Assembly (NCBI GenBank): GCA_016869875.1
Contig: VGDE01000002.1
Location: forward strand, 1-57,460
Length of the DNA stretch: 57,460 nucleotides
Source: Alphaproteobacteria bacterium
GTDB lineage: Bacteria > Pseudomonadota > Alphaproteobacteria > Rhodobacterales > Rhodobacteraceae
Direction: 5' to 3'
The position numbers and the translations under genes are program-made. The notes under the pieces were generated by a model, which was not told the origin of the DNA, did not search any database, and was given only the letters and a program-made list of their open reading frames with translations. Below, in pieces: positions 49,301 to 56,938 of the stretch; position 1 is the first letter of the stretch; each line of letters begins with the position of its first letter.

Positions 49301-51313
49301 TTGGGCTGCTTCCACGGCTGCGCCTTCTCCATCACCTTCTGCCGAAATAGATTTCACCTTCGAGGCAGTATCAACAAGCAATTTGATCGACTCATCATTT
49401 GCTTCAAGAACAGGTGCTTTTTCTTCTGACTTATTAGGATTTCTGCGCCGCACCACGGCTGGCAACGCTTTGACAGGATCACCGTTTGCTGGCGCGGCTT
49501 TGGCTTGTTTCTTCTCCTCAGGCGAGACTAGAACAATTGACTTGAGAGCAGATTTGACACGACTGCGCCTCTTACCACCCTCTTTGATTTTGTCTGTCAG
49601 TTCATCTAGCCGATGGGTGGTTCTGACAAGATCTCCGCGCAGGTCACGAATTTCAGCATCCTTCGGATCAGGTGCGGGCAGTTGACCCTTTTGCGCCAAG
49701 AAGATGGGTTTCAGCGTCCTGTCGTCAAAATACTTGATCCGACGCGCCTGGATGGGGTGCTGACCATTGGCAAGGATGATCACCGTGTCCTCGTGCAGCC
49801 TGCCGGCTTCGTCCTCGGTCAGAAGATCGCGGTCCTCGCTCCGTTCGGATATATTGATCCCCGAGAAAGGCCCCTTTCCGATGGTCTTGGACTTTGACGT
49901 AACGCGGTGTGTGGTCTTGCCGACCGCAGCGGACAGCTCCGACTTCGTGCGCTGCTCGGATGGGGCGAGATAGATCTTCACACCGGCACCACCTTGCAGC
50001 GACAGGCGGGTGTCCTCGCCATAAATCTTGTCCAGCGCCGGGATGGTCTGAGTGACGATTGCCAGATGCCCGCCGTAAGCGCGCAGGGTCTTGATACTGT
50101 CCGTAACGCTCGGCATGCGACCGAGCATGTCGAACTCGTCCAGCATGATCATCACGGGCCAAGGTTCGTCCTTGCCCGGAAGATGATCGTGCAGGCTGGA
50201 CAGCAGGTCCGAGAAGAACAGCCGAACTAGTGGTGCAACGGCCCGGATCTTGTCATGGGGCGGTGCCACAAAATATGCTGTCTGCGGCGTGCGGCGGAAA
50301 TCATGAAAACTGAAATCGCTTGTCTCGGTCGCCCGGTCAATCGCAGGGTTAGACCACAGACTGAGGCCTGAAGTCATCAGCAGCGACAGATAGGAGGTCA
50401 GGGTGCGATCATTGGTCGAGGCAAGCCGCTCGAACATCAGACGTGCAGCATGGCTTTGCACCTTGTCGGCATAGGACAGATACTGCTTCTGCTTGTCTCC
50501 CCCTGCCGATGCCAAGCGGTAAATCTCGCCCAGAGTCGGGGTGCCGCGTTCAATTGCAAAGATACCGCAGGCCACGAACAGGTCGATACCGCCGTCCAAC
50601 AGACCCTTTGCGCTATCGTCCTCGGTCTGCAAGAACAGTTCGGCCAGCAGGCGTATTTCCATTTGCCGCTGATCCGGGTTCGGAAGCGCATTGATCCGGT
50701 CCAGAGGATTATAGCGATGGCTGTTGCCGCTCCAATCCAGCGGCGCGAAACGCCAGATTTTGTCGCCCATGGATCGACGGTGACGGCTGGTCAGTTCGAA
50801 GTTCTCGCCCTTCACGTCCAACACAACGGCACTGCCCTGAAACAAGAGAAGGTTCGGAATAACAAAGCTGATGCCTTTACCTGCGCCCGTGGGTGCGACC
50901 AGGAGGCAGTGAGGAAAAGATGCCGAACACAGAAATTTCGCCCTGCCCTTCGGTGAGCCAAGTTTACCGACAACAAACCCTTGGCCGGGTTTCTGGAAAA
51001 ACTTATTGGCTTTCAGTTCGCGGCGGCTTTGCCAATGGGCGCGGCCGAAAGTGGTCAAGCCCTCTGTGAGTACCTTGGCAGAAAACAAAAGCGACAGGAT
51101 AATAAATCCGGCCCAGATCAGGTTCAAAATCTGGAATGCTTGCGGGTCGTTATGCTTGATTGCGAAGTAACCGGTCGCGATCCAAGTCCAATCCAGATAT
51201 TGCCCATTGAAGCCGTAACGGAACGACAGAAAGCCAGTTCCGACGACATAGGCGAAGCCAGTGGCGATGAGGGCGAACAACAGGACGCCCCCAAAAAGAC
51301 GCAGTTTATTCAT
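49298..51313 (-). CDS. virD4: VirD4/TraG type IV coupling protein
   Basis: The 671 residues from ATG 51313 (GGGAGGCG upstream) have two N-terminal membrane helices (FGGVLLFALIATGFAYVVGT, LNLIWAGFIILSLLFSAKV), Walker A VAPTGAGKGIS and Walker B VMIMLDEFDML, with a long basic tail (KSALKSIVLVSPEEKKQAKA). It docks the relaxosome at the channel. It overlaps the relaxase gene by 8 bp, so the pair is co-transcribed. Confidence 0.95.
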   Translation of the reverse strand: MNKLRLFGGVLLFALIATGFAYVVGTGFLSFRYGFNGQYLDWTWIATGYFAIKHNDPQAFQILNLIWAGFIILSLLFSAKVLTEGLTTFGRAHWQSRRELKANKFFQKPGQGFVVGKLGSPKGRAKFLCSASFPHCLLVAPTGAGKGISFVIPNLLLFQGSAVVLDVKGENFELTSRHRRSMGDKIWRFAPLDWSGNSHRYNPLDRINALPNPDQRQMEIRLLAELFLQTEDDSAKGLLDGGIDLFVACGIFAIERGTPTLGEIYRLASAGGDKQKQYLSYADKVQSHAARLMFERLASTNDRTLTSYLSLLMTSGLSLWSNPAIDRATETSDFSFHDFRRTPQTAYFVAPPHDKIRAVAPLVRLFFSDLLSSLHDHLPGKDEPWPVMIMLDEFDMLGRMPSVTDSIKTLRAYGGHLAIVTQTIPALDKIYGEDTRLSLQGGAGVKIYLAPSEQRTKSELSAAVGKTTHRVTSKSKTIGKGPFSGINISERSEDRDLLTEDEAGRLHEDTVIILANGQHPIQARRIKYFDDRTLKPIFLAQKGQLPAPDPKDAEIRDLRGDLVRTTHRLDELTDKIKEGGKRRSRVKSALKSIVLVSPEEKKQAKAAPANGDPVKALPAVVRRRNPNKSEEKAPVLEANDESIKLLVDTASKVKSISAEGDGEGAAVEAAQ

Positions 51314-53168
51314 GTCCGCCTCCCTCATGCCCGCGTTCCTGACGAACCCGGTCCCGCTCGGCGGTCAGCTCGTCGCTCACGCGGTCGATGCCATGCTGTG
51401 CGGTAGGATCGTCGCTAACGCGCAAATAATCCCGTGCAAGGGTCAACTGGTCCTGCCGATCCCCAACGCCTCGCAGAACCTCCGCGTCGCCGTTCTTGAG
51501 CGCCGCCAGTTCCTCGCGGGTCAATGCCCGCTCGATGGCCTCGCGCAGCCGGCGTTCATCCTCTGCACCAACTGGATTGGCATACCGCGTAAGGTCGGAA
51601 TGATCGCGGCCCTCGCCATCACCCGACCCGATAGACGTAACCGGCGCCCTCTCCTGCGCATCGACCTCGCGGATACGCTCGATCTGCGCGGCGGTATCAT
51701 GGCCCGGTTCGGACGTCTCGATTGCCGCACCACGCTGTGCAGCCGCGCGCTGATAAATGGCATCATCGACACCATAGTCTGCCGCCACTCGATCATAGGC
51801 AGCATCGACAACTTCAATGGCCTGTTGCAGCTGTGCCTCGTTGCGAAGATCGAGCCCGCGCAGGTCGGCCACGCTTTGCAGGTCCTGCTGAACCCAACGG
51901 GCTTCCAGCGCCGCGGAATTGGCAGCAACGCGCATCCGGGCCTCGACTTCGACAGGATCAATGCCGGTGCCATCCAGCGCGGCATTCAGCTTGTCGCGAC
52001 CTTCCAGCGCAAAGCGCGTGTTCACTTCCTGAACGTTCTGCGCAGAGTAGATGCCTTCCTCGCTGGCCGCTTCGCTCAAATCGCGAGACCGGGCACCAAG
52101 CGGTTGCAAATGCTCGACCGAGGACAGCGCCTCGGACAGCTGGCGTTCCATCGCCGGGCGCTGGTTCGGGGCAGCGTCAGTAATTCTTACCTCAGCCTCA
52201 TCGACAGCGAGCCTTAAGTTGGCTGCGGCTTTGTCAAAATCCTCTTGGACAGACATGTAAGGTTCTCCTTTGGATACAATGACGCCGCCCTGGGACAGGA
52301 CGGCTGATGCCTTCTCAAATGCGGTCGTCAGATCCTGCAAATTTGCTTGCGAGGCATAGCTCGCCAAGTCGCGATAGCGCAGGGACCAGTCGCGGACTTC
52401 TTCGGTGGCACTGATCAGCGCGTTACCGGTTCGAGGCTTTCCCGCAGGAGCCTCGAAGGCAGTGCCTGTCGTCACTGCCTTTTCCTTCGCCCGCAGCCAC
52501 TCGGCATCGGTGGGGGCGTGATTGATATGCCCGCGCTGCAAACGCGTGGTGGCTTCAAGCTGAAGGCCATAGCGTTTGGCGTGATCCACCATGGCCTCCT
52601 TGAAGGCTTGATAGGTGAATTCGGTGCCCTGACGGAGTGTGAAATAATCCCCCGGTTCCCTGCCCCGCCGATTGACGATGATATGGGCATGCGGGTTTTT
52701 GTTCGGGCTGTCGGTATGAACGGCAATCATGTAATCGAACCGACTGCCAAGCTTTTCCCTACAGATTTCTCCGGCAATCAGGCTGACATGCTGCGGCTTG
52801 GCATTGCGCGGAAACGACATAACCATATGGCTTGTTCGGGCCGCATTCATCTGCCCTTTCCAGTCATCGGCCCAACGCGACACGGCCCGCTCGATCTGAT
52901 CGCCTGACAAGCGCTTCTGGCCATCCAGCAATCCGCGTGAATCATGCACATCAACACTTTTGCTGAACAGGTAATTGAATTGGGCCGATAGCTGTCCCTT
53001 CGATGAACACCCACCCGTGCGGATCATCTTGAAAATGGCCGGGGATGCGCCTTGTGCCGCCCGTGCCATATGCCGTGCATTGCGAAGCCCTCCGCCTCCG
53101 CCGATCTTTTCCCAACCGTCTTCAAAAAGCCTGGTGGAAACACCGGCAACAGCATTAGTCCACCCCAT
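51306..53168 (-). CDS. VirD2-type conjugative relaxase
   Basis: The 620 residues have a VirD2/MobA-like nuclease N-terminus: IRTGGCSSKGQLSAQFNYLF with the likely catalytic Tyr67, and the three-His metal site in VHTDSPNKNPHAHIIVNRRG (His151, His160, His162). The C-terminal 350 residues are helical and polar, and probably carry the secretion signal. It cuts one strand at oriT and leads it into the channel. It overlaps the MobC-like gene upstream and virD4 downstream. Confidence 0.92.
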   Translation of the reverse strand: MGWTNAVAGVSTRLFEDGWEKIGGGGGLRNARHMARAAQGASPAIFKMIRTGGCSSKGQLSAQFNYLFSKSVDVHDSRGLLDGQKRLSGDQIERAVSRWADDWKGQMNAARTSHMVMSFPRNAKPQHVSLIAGEICREKLGSRFDYMIAVHTDSPNKNPHAHIIVNRRGREPGDYFTLRQGTEFTYQAFKEAMVDHAKRYGLQLEATTRLQRGHINHAPTDAEWLRAKEKAVTTGTAFEAPAGKPRTGNALISATEEVRDWSLRYRDLASYASQANLQDLTTAFEKASAVLSQGGVIVSKGEPYMSVQEDFDKAAANLRLAVDEAEVRITDAAPNQRPAMERQLSEALSSVEHLQPLGARSRDLSEAASEEGIYSAQNVQEVNTRFALEGRDKLNAALDGTGIDPVEVEARMRVAANSAALEARWVQQDLQSVADLRGLDLRNEAQLQQAIEVVDAAYDRVAADYGVDDAIYQRAAAQRGAAIETSEPGHDTAAQIERIREVDAQERAPVTSIGSGDGEGRDHSDLTRYANPVGAEDERRLREAIERALTREELAALKNGDAEVLRGVGDRQDQLTLARDYLRVSDDPTAQHGIDRVSDELTAERDRVRQERGHEGGGHE

Positions 53169-53733
53169 TGCTGTTCCCTTTCATTCCTTCGACAAAACGG
53201 CGAACCGTATGGGACGCGCGCTTGCCCTCGATCTCGCGCACGATCACCGACACGCCGTCGATGTGATCAAGAAGATCAGCCAGAAGCTGCTGCTGCGGCT
53301 TGGTGAGCTTCAGCTTCTGACCGCGCCGGACCTCGTAGTTCTTGGTGGCAACGAGCTGGTTCACGTTCCGCCCGAGCGCCGCCAGCTGCACCGCGACGTC
53401 CCGCAAAGCGTCGGCCAGGTCGGGGTCCGGCTCCAGAAAACCGGCTGGAACGCGGCACACGCGGCGCAGCGCATCTGCCCTGCTCTTCAATCCAAGGCGT
53501 CCAGTGAAGGCATCGAACGCCTGAAGACTGGGCCGATCCACCGTGAATGACACCGCCGCCGTGCTGACATCAGCCACGGCTTCCTTGTCGTGGAAGCTGC
53601 GAACGGCGCGATAGATCGTCGGCCGTGTGACACCATAGGTCGTCGCCAGCACCGTCACAGGCACCCCTGAACGGACTGAAGCGGCGATCTTTTTCTCGTC
53701 AGCGGGAGTGAGCTTCTTTGATCTTCCGGCCAT
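53155..53733 (-). CDS. MobC-like relaxosome accessory protein with HTH
   Basis: The 192 residues run from ATG 53733. An N-terminal Hin-type helix-turn-helix (MAGRSKKLTPADEKKIAASV, PVTVLATTYGVTRPTIYRAV) is joined to a MobC-type segment (DLADALRDVAVQLAALGRNV, with NQLV). MobC proteins open the DNA at oriT and position the relaxase. A palindrome, AGTGTAA-N4-TTACACT, lies 7 bp upstream of the start and suits autoregulation. The ribosome site is weak. Confidence 0.78.
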   Translation of the reverse strand: MAGRSKKLTPADEKKIAASVRSGVPVTVLATTYGVTRPTIYRAVRSFHDKEAVADVSTAAVSFTVDRPSLQAFDAFTGRLGLKSRADALRRVCRVPAGFLEPDPDLADALRDVAVQLAALGRNVNQLVATKNYEVRRGQKLKLTKPQQQLLADLLDHIDGVSVIVREIEGKRASHTVRRFVEGMKGNSNGVD

Positions 53734-53739
53734 GCCTAC

Positions 53740-53757
53740 AGTGTAAAAAATTACACT
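53740..53757. promoter_or_regulatory. Operator palindrome at the mobC-like start
   Basis: AGTGTAA (53740-53746) and TTACACT (53751-53757) form a perfect dyad around AAAA. It lies in the leader of the relaxase operon, close to the candidate oriT, and could bind the HTH of the MobC-like protein. Confidence 0.65.
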
Positions 53758-53778
53758 TCCATTTCTTGCCAAATATAC

Positions 53779-53841
53779 ACTCTACTATCGCCTTTAAGAC
53801 GATGACTGTCAAGGAAATCGGCTTAAAGGCGATAGTAGAGT
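53779..53841. other. Candidate oriT: 20-bp perfect inverted repeat
   Basis: A perfect 20-bp inverted repeat (53779-53798 with 53822-53841; inner ends CCTTTAAG and CTTAAAGG) has a 23-nt spacer. It sits immediately upstream of the mobC-relaxase-virD4 operon, the usual oriT place, and relaxase recognition sites are usually long inverted repeats. The nic site itself was not identified. Confidence 0.6.
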
Positions 53842-54072
53842 TCAATTTGCCGGGACTGAGGGTGCAGCGAAGCCTGCTCCCGAAGAATAGCCCCGGAGGC
53901 CCGCACAAGGCCGACAGAGGGCTAGATCGCACCAGATGGTAGGGTGGCACACCCGGAAGCAAGAAAGGGCACTCAGCGGTCAAAATAGAGGGCCTTATGA
54001 CGCCAGGGGGGCTTTCAACCGCTCACTGCAGCCGATGGGCCTCAAACTGCATCGTGTCATACGGTAGTCGTT

Positions 54073-54216
54073 ACCTAACCAGATACCTCAGTGGTTACGT
54101 TACCGAACACGTTACCAGTTACGTTACTCAGTACGTTACAAGTTACGTTAACCGATACGTTACTGAATACTTTACCGGATACGTTACCGGATACGTTACC
54201 GGATACGTTACCTATT
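54073..54216 (+). repeat. 12-bp iteron array
   Basis: Ten clear head-to-tail 12-bp units run from 54097 to 54216 (consensus ACGTTACCNGAT; the units at 54181 and 54193 are identical), and two degenerate units precede them from 54073. The array ends 94 bp before the ParA-like gene. Frames through it are open and give a repetitive peptide, but this is a result of the 12-bp period. It is likely a protein-binding array: a partition centromere or an enhancer of DNA processing. Confidence 0.85.
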
Positions 54217-54310
54217 GACATGACGTTGGATGAAACGACACATAAGGGTGAACGAGATACTGACCTGCAAAGTGATCAGGATGACGCAGAGCAACTAAAA
54301 GGAATGACGA

Positions 54311-55078
54311 ATGGCGATTGTGCTTGGACTGATGAGCAAGAAGGGCGGCGCTGGAAAATCTACTATCGTCAAACTGCTTTCATCCTCGATGACCTACACC
54401 GGCCATAAGTGCTTGGTGATTGACCTCGATCCGAACAAGGACATTCTGACTTGGTGGGCTGTCAGTAAGACCAACAACCTCGCAGAAGATAACTTGATCG
54501 TTCGAACTGTTTCTCCTGAAAGGGATTTGTTCGATTTAGTCGACGAGTTCGACGACAAGGTGAAATTTATCATCATTGATACAAAGGGCGAGGGTGTGGA
54601 TTTTGGCGTAGATCTTGCAAGCGTTGCAGACGCGTTGATAATTCCATGCCTCAATGCGAAAGCCGATAGTGACCGAACTAAAGAAACCATCAACTGGCAC
54701 AAAGACCTGAAGGCAAGAGCGGAAGACCCGAGCAGAATTCCTCCACTGCATGTCGTAATGTCCAGGGTCAATCCGAAGCTATTGACCCATGTTAAAGGAA
54801 CGCCCAAACCAGATGGAGTCGGCGTAAGGGAATTTGAGAGACATTACGAGATAATAAACCAGCTCGATCCGCTTGATATCATGATCCCGGAAAAGCCGAT
54901 TTATCAGGAGATAGAAGAGCGGGGAACCCTCGGGATGATTATAAAGGAACATAGGGAAAAGACTGACGCATCCTCAAAAATGAAGTTGCGCCATTTCGAA
55001 GCAGCTATGGCACTGGCAATATTGCTAGGAAACTGCATTTTTGAAGAACGCAAAATGAGTAAAGCAAATGGCTCGTGA
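54311..55078 (+). CDS. ParA family ATPase (partition or VirC1-like)
   Basis: The 255 residues have the deviant Walker A KKGGAGKST (GLMSKKGGAGKSTIVKLLSS), Walker A' CLVIDLDPNK and Walker B FIIIDTKGEGVDFGVDL. The gene is not preceded by a helix-turn-helix domain, as in type Ib ParA and in VirC1. AAAAGGA lies before the ATG. It follows the iteron array and precedes an RHH-type partner. Next to oriT and the relaxase it may be VirC1-like (promoting relaxosome docking); the iterons favour partition. Both are plausible. Confidence 0.85.
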   Translation: MAIVLGLMSKKGGAGKSTIVKLLSSSMTYTGHKCLVIDLDPNKDILTWWAVSKTNNLAEDNLIVRTVSPERDLFDLVDEFDDKVKFIIIDTKGEGVDFGVDLASVADALIIPCLNAKADSDRTKETINWHKDLKARAEDPSRIPPLHVVMSRVNPKLLTHVKGTPKPDGVGVREFERHYEIINQLDPLDIMIPEKPIYQEIEERGTLGMIIKEHREKTDASSKMKLRHFEAAMALAILLGNCIFEERKMSKANGS

Positions 55079-55811
55079 ACGAATAAAAGTTACCCGTGCA
55101 GACTCCACAGGTTTTGATGAGGTTGTCAAACCCGTTCGGGACCGTTCCGACTACACAACCCTGAAAGTAGATGCTATCGAGGCGTTCGAGAATAAAAGAA
55201 AAGCGTCTGATAAGGGGAGTAAAACCAAAGACCAGTCGCAGGAAGATGAAGTTAGTGCAAAAGCCGATACTGGCTCCGTAGAAATACCAAAGCCAGCAAC
55301 TCATGTTCCCGATGAGTCTGAAGATAAGGCAAGCCTGTCGCAGCCAGCTAAGAATGCCAGAGTTGAAGCACCGACAAAACCCAAAGGCAGCGACAATGTA
55401 GAGGCAGACACCGAAGCGAACACACTTCTTGACCTTGCCTTACCTCCACGTCGCAGAGCTGATGGGTATATCAATTTGTCTTTGAGGCTTAGAGTTCTTG
55501 AGCGTCATGTTGATGCCCTGAAAAGCCTTGAGGATAACGGTATTGATGTAAGTGATGTTTTTCGTGTGGCTTACCGTAGCCTGCCGACCGTTGATTTCAG
55601 TCCTCACTATGTTCCCCAGGTCGCAGAACCAAGCGGACCAGGAAAATACGCTTATCGCGTAAGACCAGCGGTGAGACAGCAAACCATATCAGCCATCGAA
55701 AAACAGGTCAGGGGAGGGGCGAATGCCTCTCGGGCCAGTCTCCTGCTGGGTCAGATAGAACCAGCTTGGTTTGCAAAACTGGACCTTGTTATCAAGGAAT
55801 TCACGAAATGA
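55068..55811 (+). CDS. Ribbon-helix-helix partner of the ParA-like protein (VirC2-like)
   Basis: The 247 residues have a disordered, charged N-terminal half (KDQSQEDEVSAKADTGSVEI) and an ordered C-terminal half with a likely RHH fold: GYINLSLRLRVLERHVDALK, SLEDNGIDVSDVFRVAYRSL and RGGANASRASLLLGQIEPAW. VirC2 has a similar plan. It overlaps the ATPase gene by 11 bp. It should bind the 54073-54216 array. Confidence 0.6.
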   Translation: MARERIKVTRADSTGFDEVVKPVRDRSDYTTLKVDAIEAFENKRKASDKGSKTKDQSQEDEVSAKADTGSVEIPKPATHVPDESEDKASLSQPAKNARVEAPTKPKGSDNVEADTEANTLLDLALPPRRRADGYINLSLRLRVLERHVDALKSLEDNGIDVSDVFRVAYRSLPTVDFSPHYVPQVAEPSGPGKYAYRVRPAVRQQTISAIEKQVRGGANASRASLLLGQIEPAWFAKLDLVIKEFTK

Positions 55812-56221
55812 TAGATCGTCTGGTATCCACTCTTACTACACTTCTCGTCATGTCTGCTCCGGCATCCGCTTGGCAGCATACAACCGACTTTCGTGGTCTT
55901 GAAATCTACGACTACGAAGCGGACGGCATAGACATGCAAGTCATCTGCGACCCTAAAGGCGCTTTCATACCTCCAATCTACTCTGCACGAATAGAATTTG
56001 GAGAAGACGACTATGAAGGCGAGGTCACTCTGCAATCGGGTGAAGCGTCTTTCATCTTCCAAATGCGATACGGCAGCGTATTGCCAAGTGATGCGGCAAG
56101 TTGGACGTCGCTAATCGAAGGTTTGCGCAGCGGATCTGAGTTGACCCTTACTGCTGGAGATCAGACTTTGCAGTTGGATACGGTTTCGCCGTTCCCCGTT
56201 ACCTGCGGTGCAAAGATTTGA
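55808..56221 (+). CDS. Small exported protein, third gene of the ParA-like operon
   Basis: The 137 residues start at ATG 55808, overlapping the previous stop (ATGA). A signal peptide (RLVSTLTTLLVMSAPASAWQ) precedes a beta-rich domain (GLEIYDYEADGIDMQVICDP, YSARIEFGEDDYEGEVTLQS) with two cysteines. An exported protein translated from a ParA operon is unusual and links it to envelope or transfer functions. No family was recognised. Confidence 0.7.
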   Translation: MIDRLVSTLTTLLVMSAPASAWQHTTDFRGLEIYDYEADGIDMQVICDPKGAFIPPIYSARIEFGEDDYEGEVTLQSGEASFIFQMRYGSVLPSDAASWTSLIEGLRSGSELTLTAGDQTLQLDTVSPFPVTCGAKI

Positions 56222-56603
56222 TAAACGGTCTGCAGCACACTCTCTTTTTACCTTTTTGACAGCCTTGCCCGAACGGGATTTGTCCACCCGTGGCCCATCT
56301 TGGGGTCACGGGCTCGCAGTCCACGAACGGAACGGCCCCCATAGAGCGAAGGGACGTGAGTGGGCTGTGGTCAAATCCATCCTGTAAAGCGGCACCTTTC
56401 CTTACGCGCCCGTGGTGGCGAAGCCGCCGCCACAAGCCGCCGTCAGGCGGCGTCTGCGTGAAACGCACAAGGATCATGTGGCGCGGCTTGCCGCGCTGCG
56501 ATGTAAGGCGAAGCCTCGGGCGGGCGGGTTGGCGGGCGAAGCTGCCAGCCCGCCCGCCCGACATTCTCTTTGCGCGCCAGGACAGAGGGACAGGGCAGGG
56601 GGG
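56222..56603. other. 382-bp GC-rich gap
   Basis: No supported gene. It contains several hairpin-prone runs (for example GCCGCCG and CGGCGGC around 56421-56452). An ATCCTG at 56379-56384 resembles a VirD2/RP4-type nic motif but has no inverted repeat beside it. The 3' ends of the 55808 gene and the ArdC operon converge here. Confidence 0.45.
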
Positions 56604-56768
56604 TCAGCAGACCCCCACAAACCTTTCGCCACCCCGGCTGTCGATTTCATAGATCAGTACGGGCGATCCGATCCGGGCGGCGCGGCGTCTGCCGCGCCGC
56701 TCCGCTTCGGCCAAGGTCGCGCAAAGGATGGGCAGGTCGTCTGGATCGTCGCGGATTTCATAGGTCAC
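56604..56768 (-). CDS. 54-aa protein downstream of the zinc-finger micro-gene
   Basis: It starts at a GTG (56768-56766), preceded by AGGGGG, which overlaps the stop of the zinc-finger gene. The sequence (TYEIRDDPDDLPILCATLAE, EAERRGRRRAARIGSPVLIY, EIDSRGGERFVGVC) reads as a small alpha-beta protein with a basic helix. No family was recognised. It is the third of three coupled genes with ardC. Confidence 0.65.
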   Translation of the reverse strand: MTYEIRDDPDDLPILCATLAEAERRGRRRAARIGSPVLIYEIDSRGGERFVGVC

Positions 56769-56938
56769 AGCCCAACCCCCTGTTTCAAGTTTCCGTCTCG
56801 GTCCAGCCAACCGCGAGCTTCCGCGCACCCCATGCAGATGCACGTTCCGGTTCCCCCGGCAGTGACAGGGGCCAGATAGACCGTGGGATTGGTCGTGCCG
56901 CATTTGCGGCACGACAGTTCGGGCGGGGGGCCGCTCAC
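56765..56938 (-). CDS. 57-aa zinc-finger protein coupled to ardC
   Basis: It starts at a GTG (56938-56936) overlapping the ardC stop. The sequence SGPPPELSCRKCGTTNPTVY, then GTGTCICMGCAEARGWLDRD, has two CxxC pairs and so probably one zinc site. Small zinc-ribbon proteins occur next to antirestriction genes. The start and stop overlap its neighbours by 4 bp each, which is strong evidence for coding. Confidence 0.65.
   Translation of the reverse strand: MSGPPPELSCRKCGTTNPTVYLAPVTAGGTGTCICMGCAEARGWLDRDGNLKQGVGL

Noticed and set aside
54073-54216. 12-bp tandem units considered as a CRISPR array or protein repeats
   Set aside because: There are no unique spacers and no cas gene; the repetitive peptides in two frames are a by-product of a period divisible by three.
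56379-56384. ATCCTG as a nic site of RP4/Ti type
   Set aside because: Six bases only, no adjoining inverted repeat, and it is far from the relaxase operon compared with 53779-53841.
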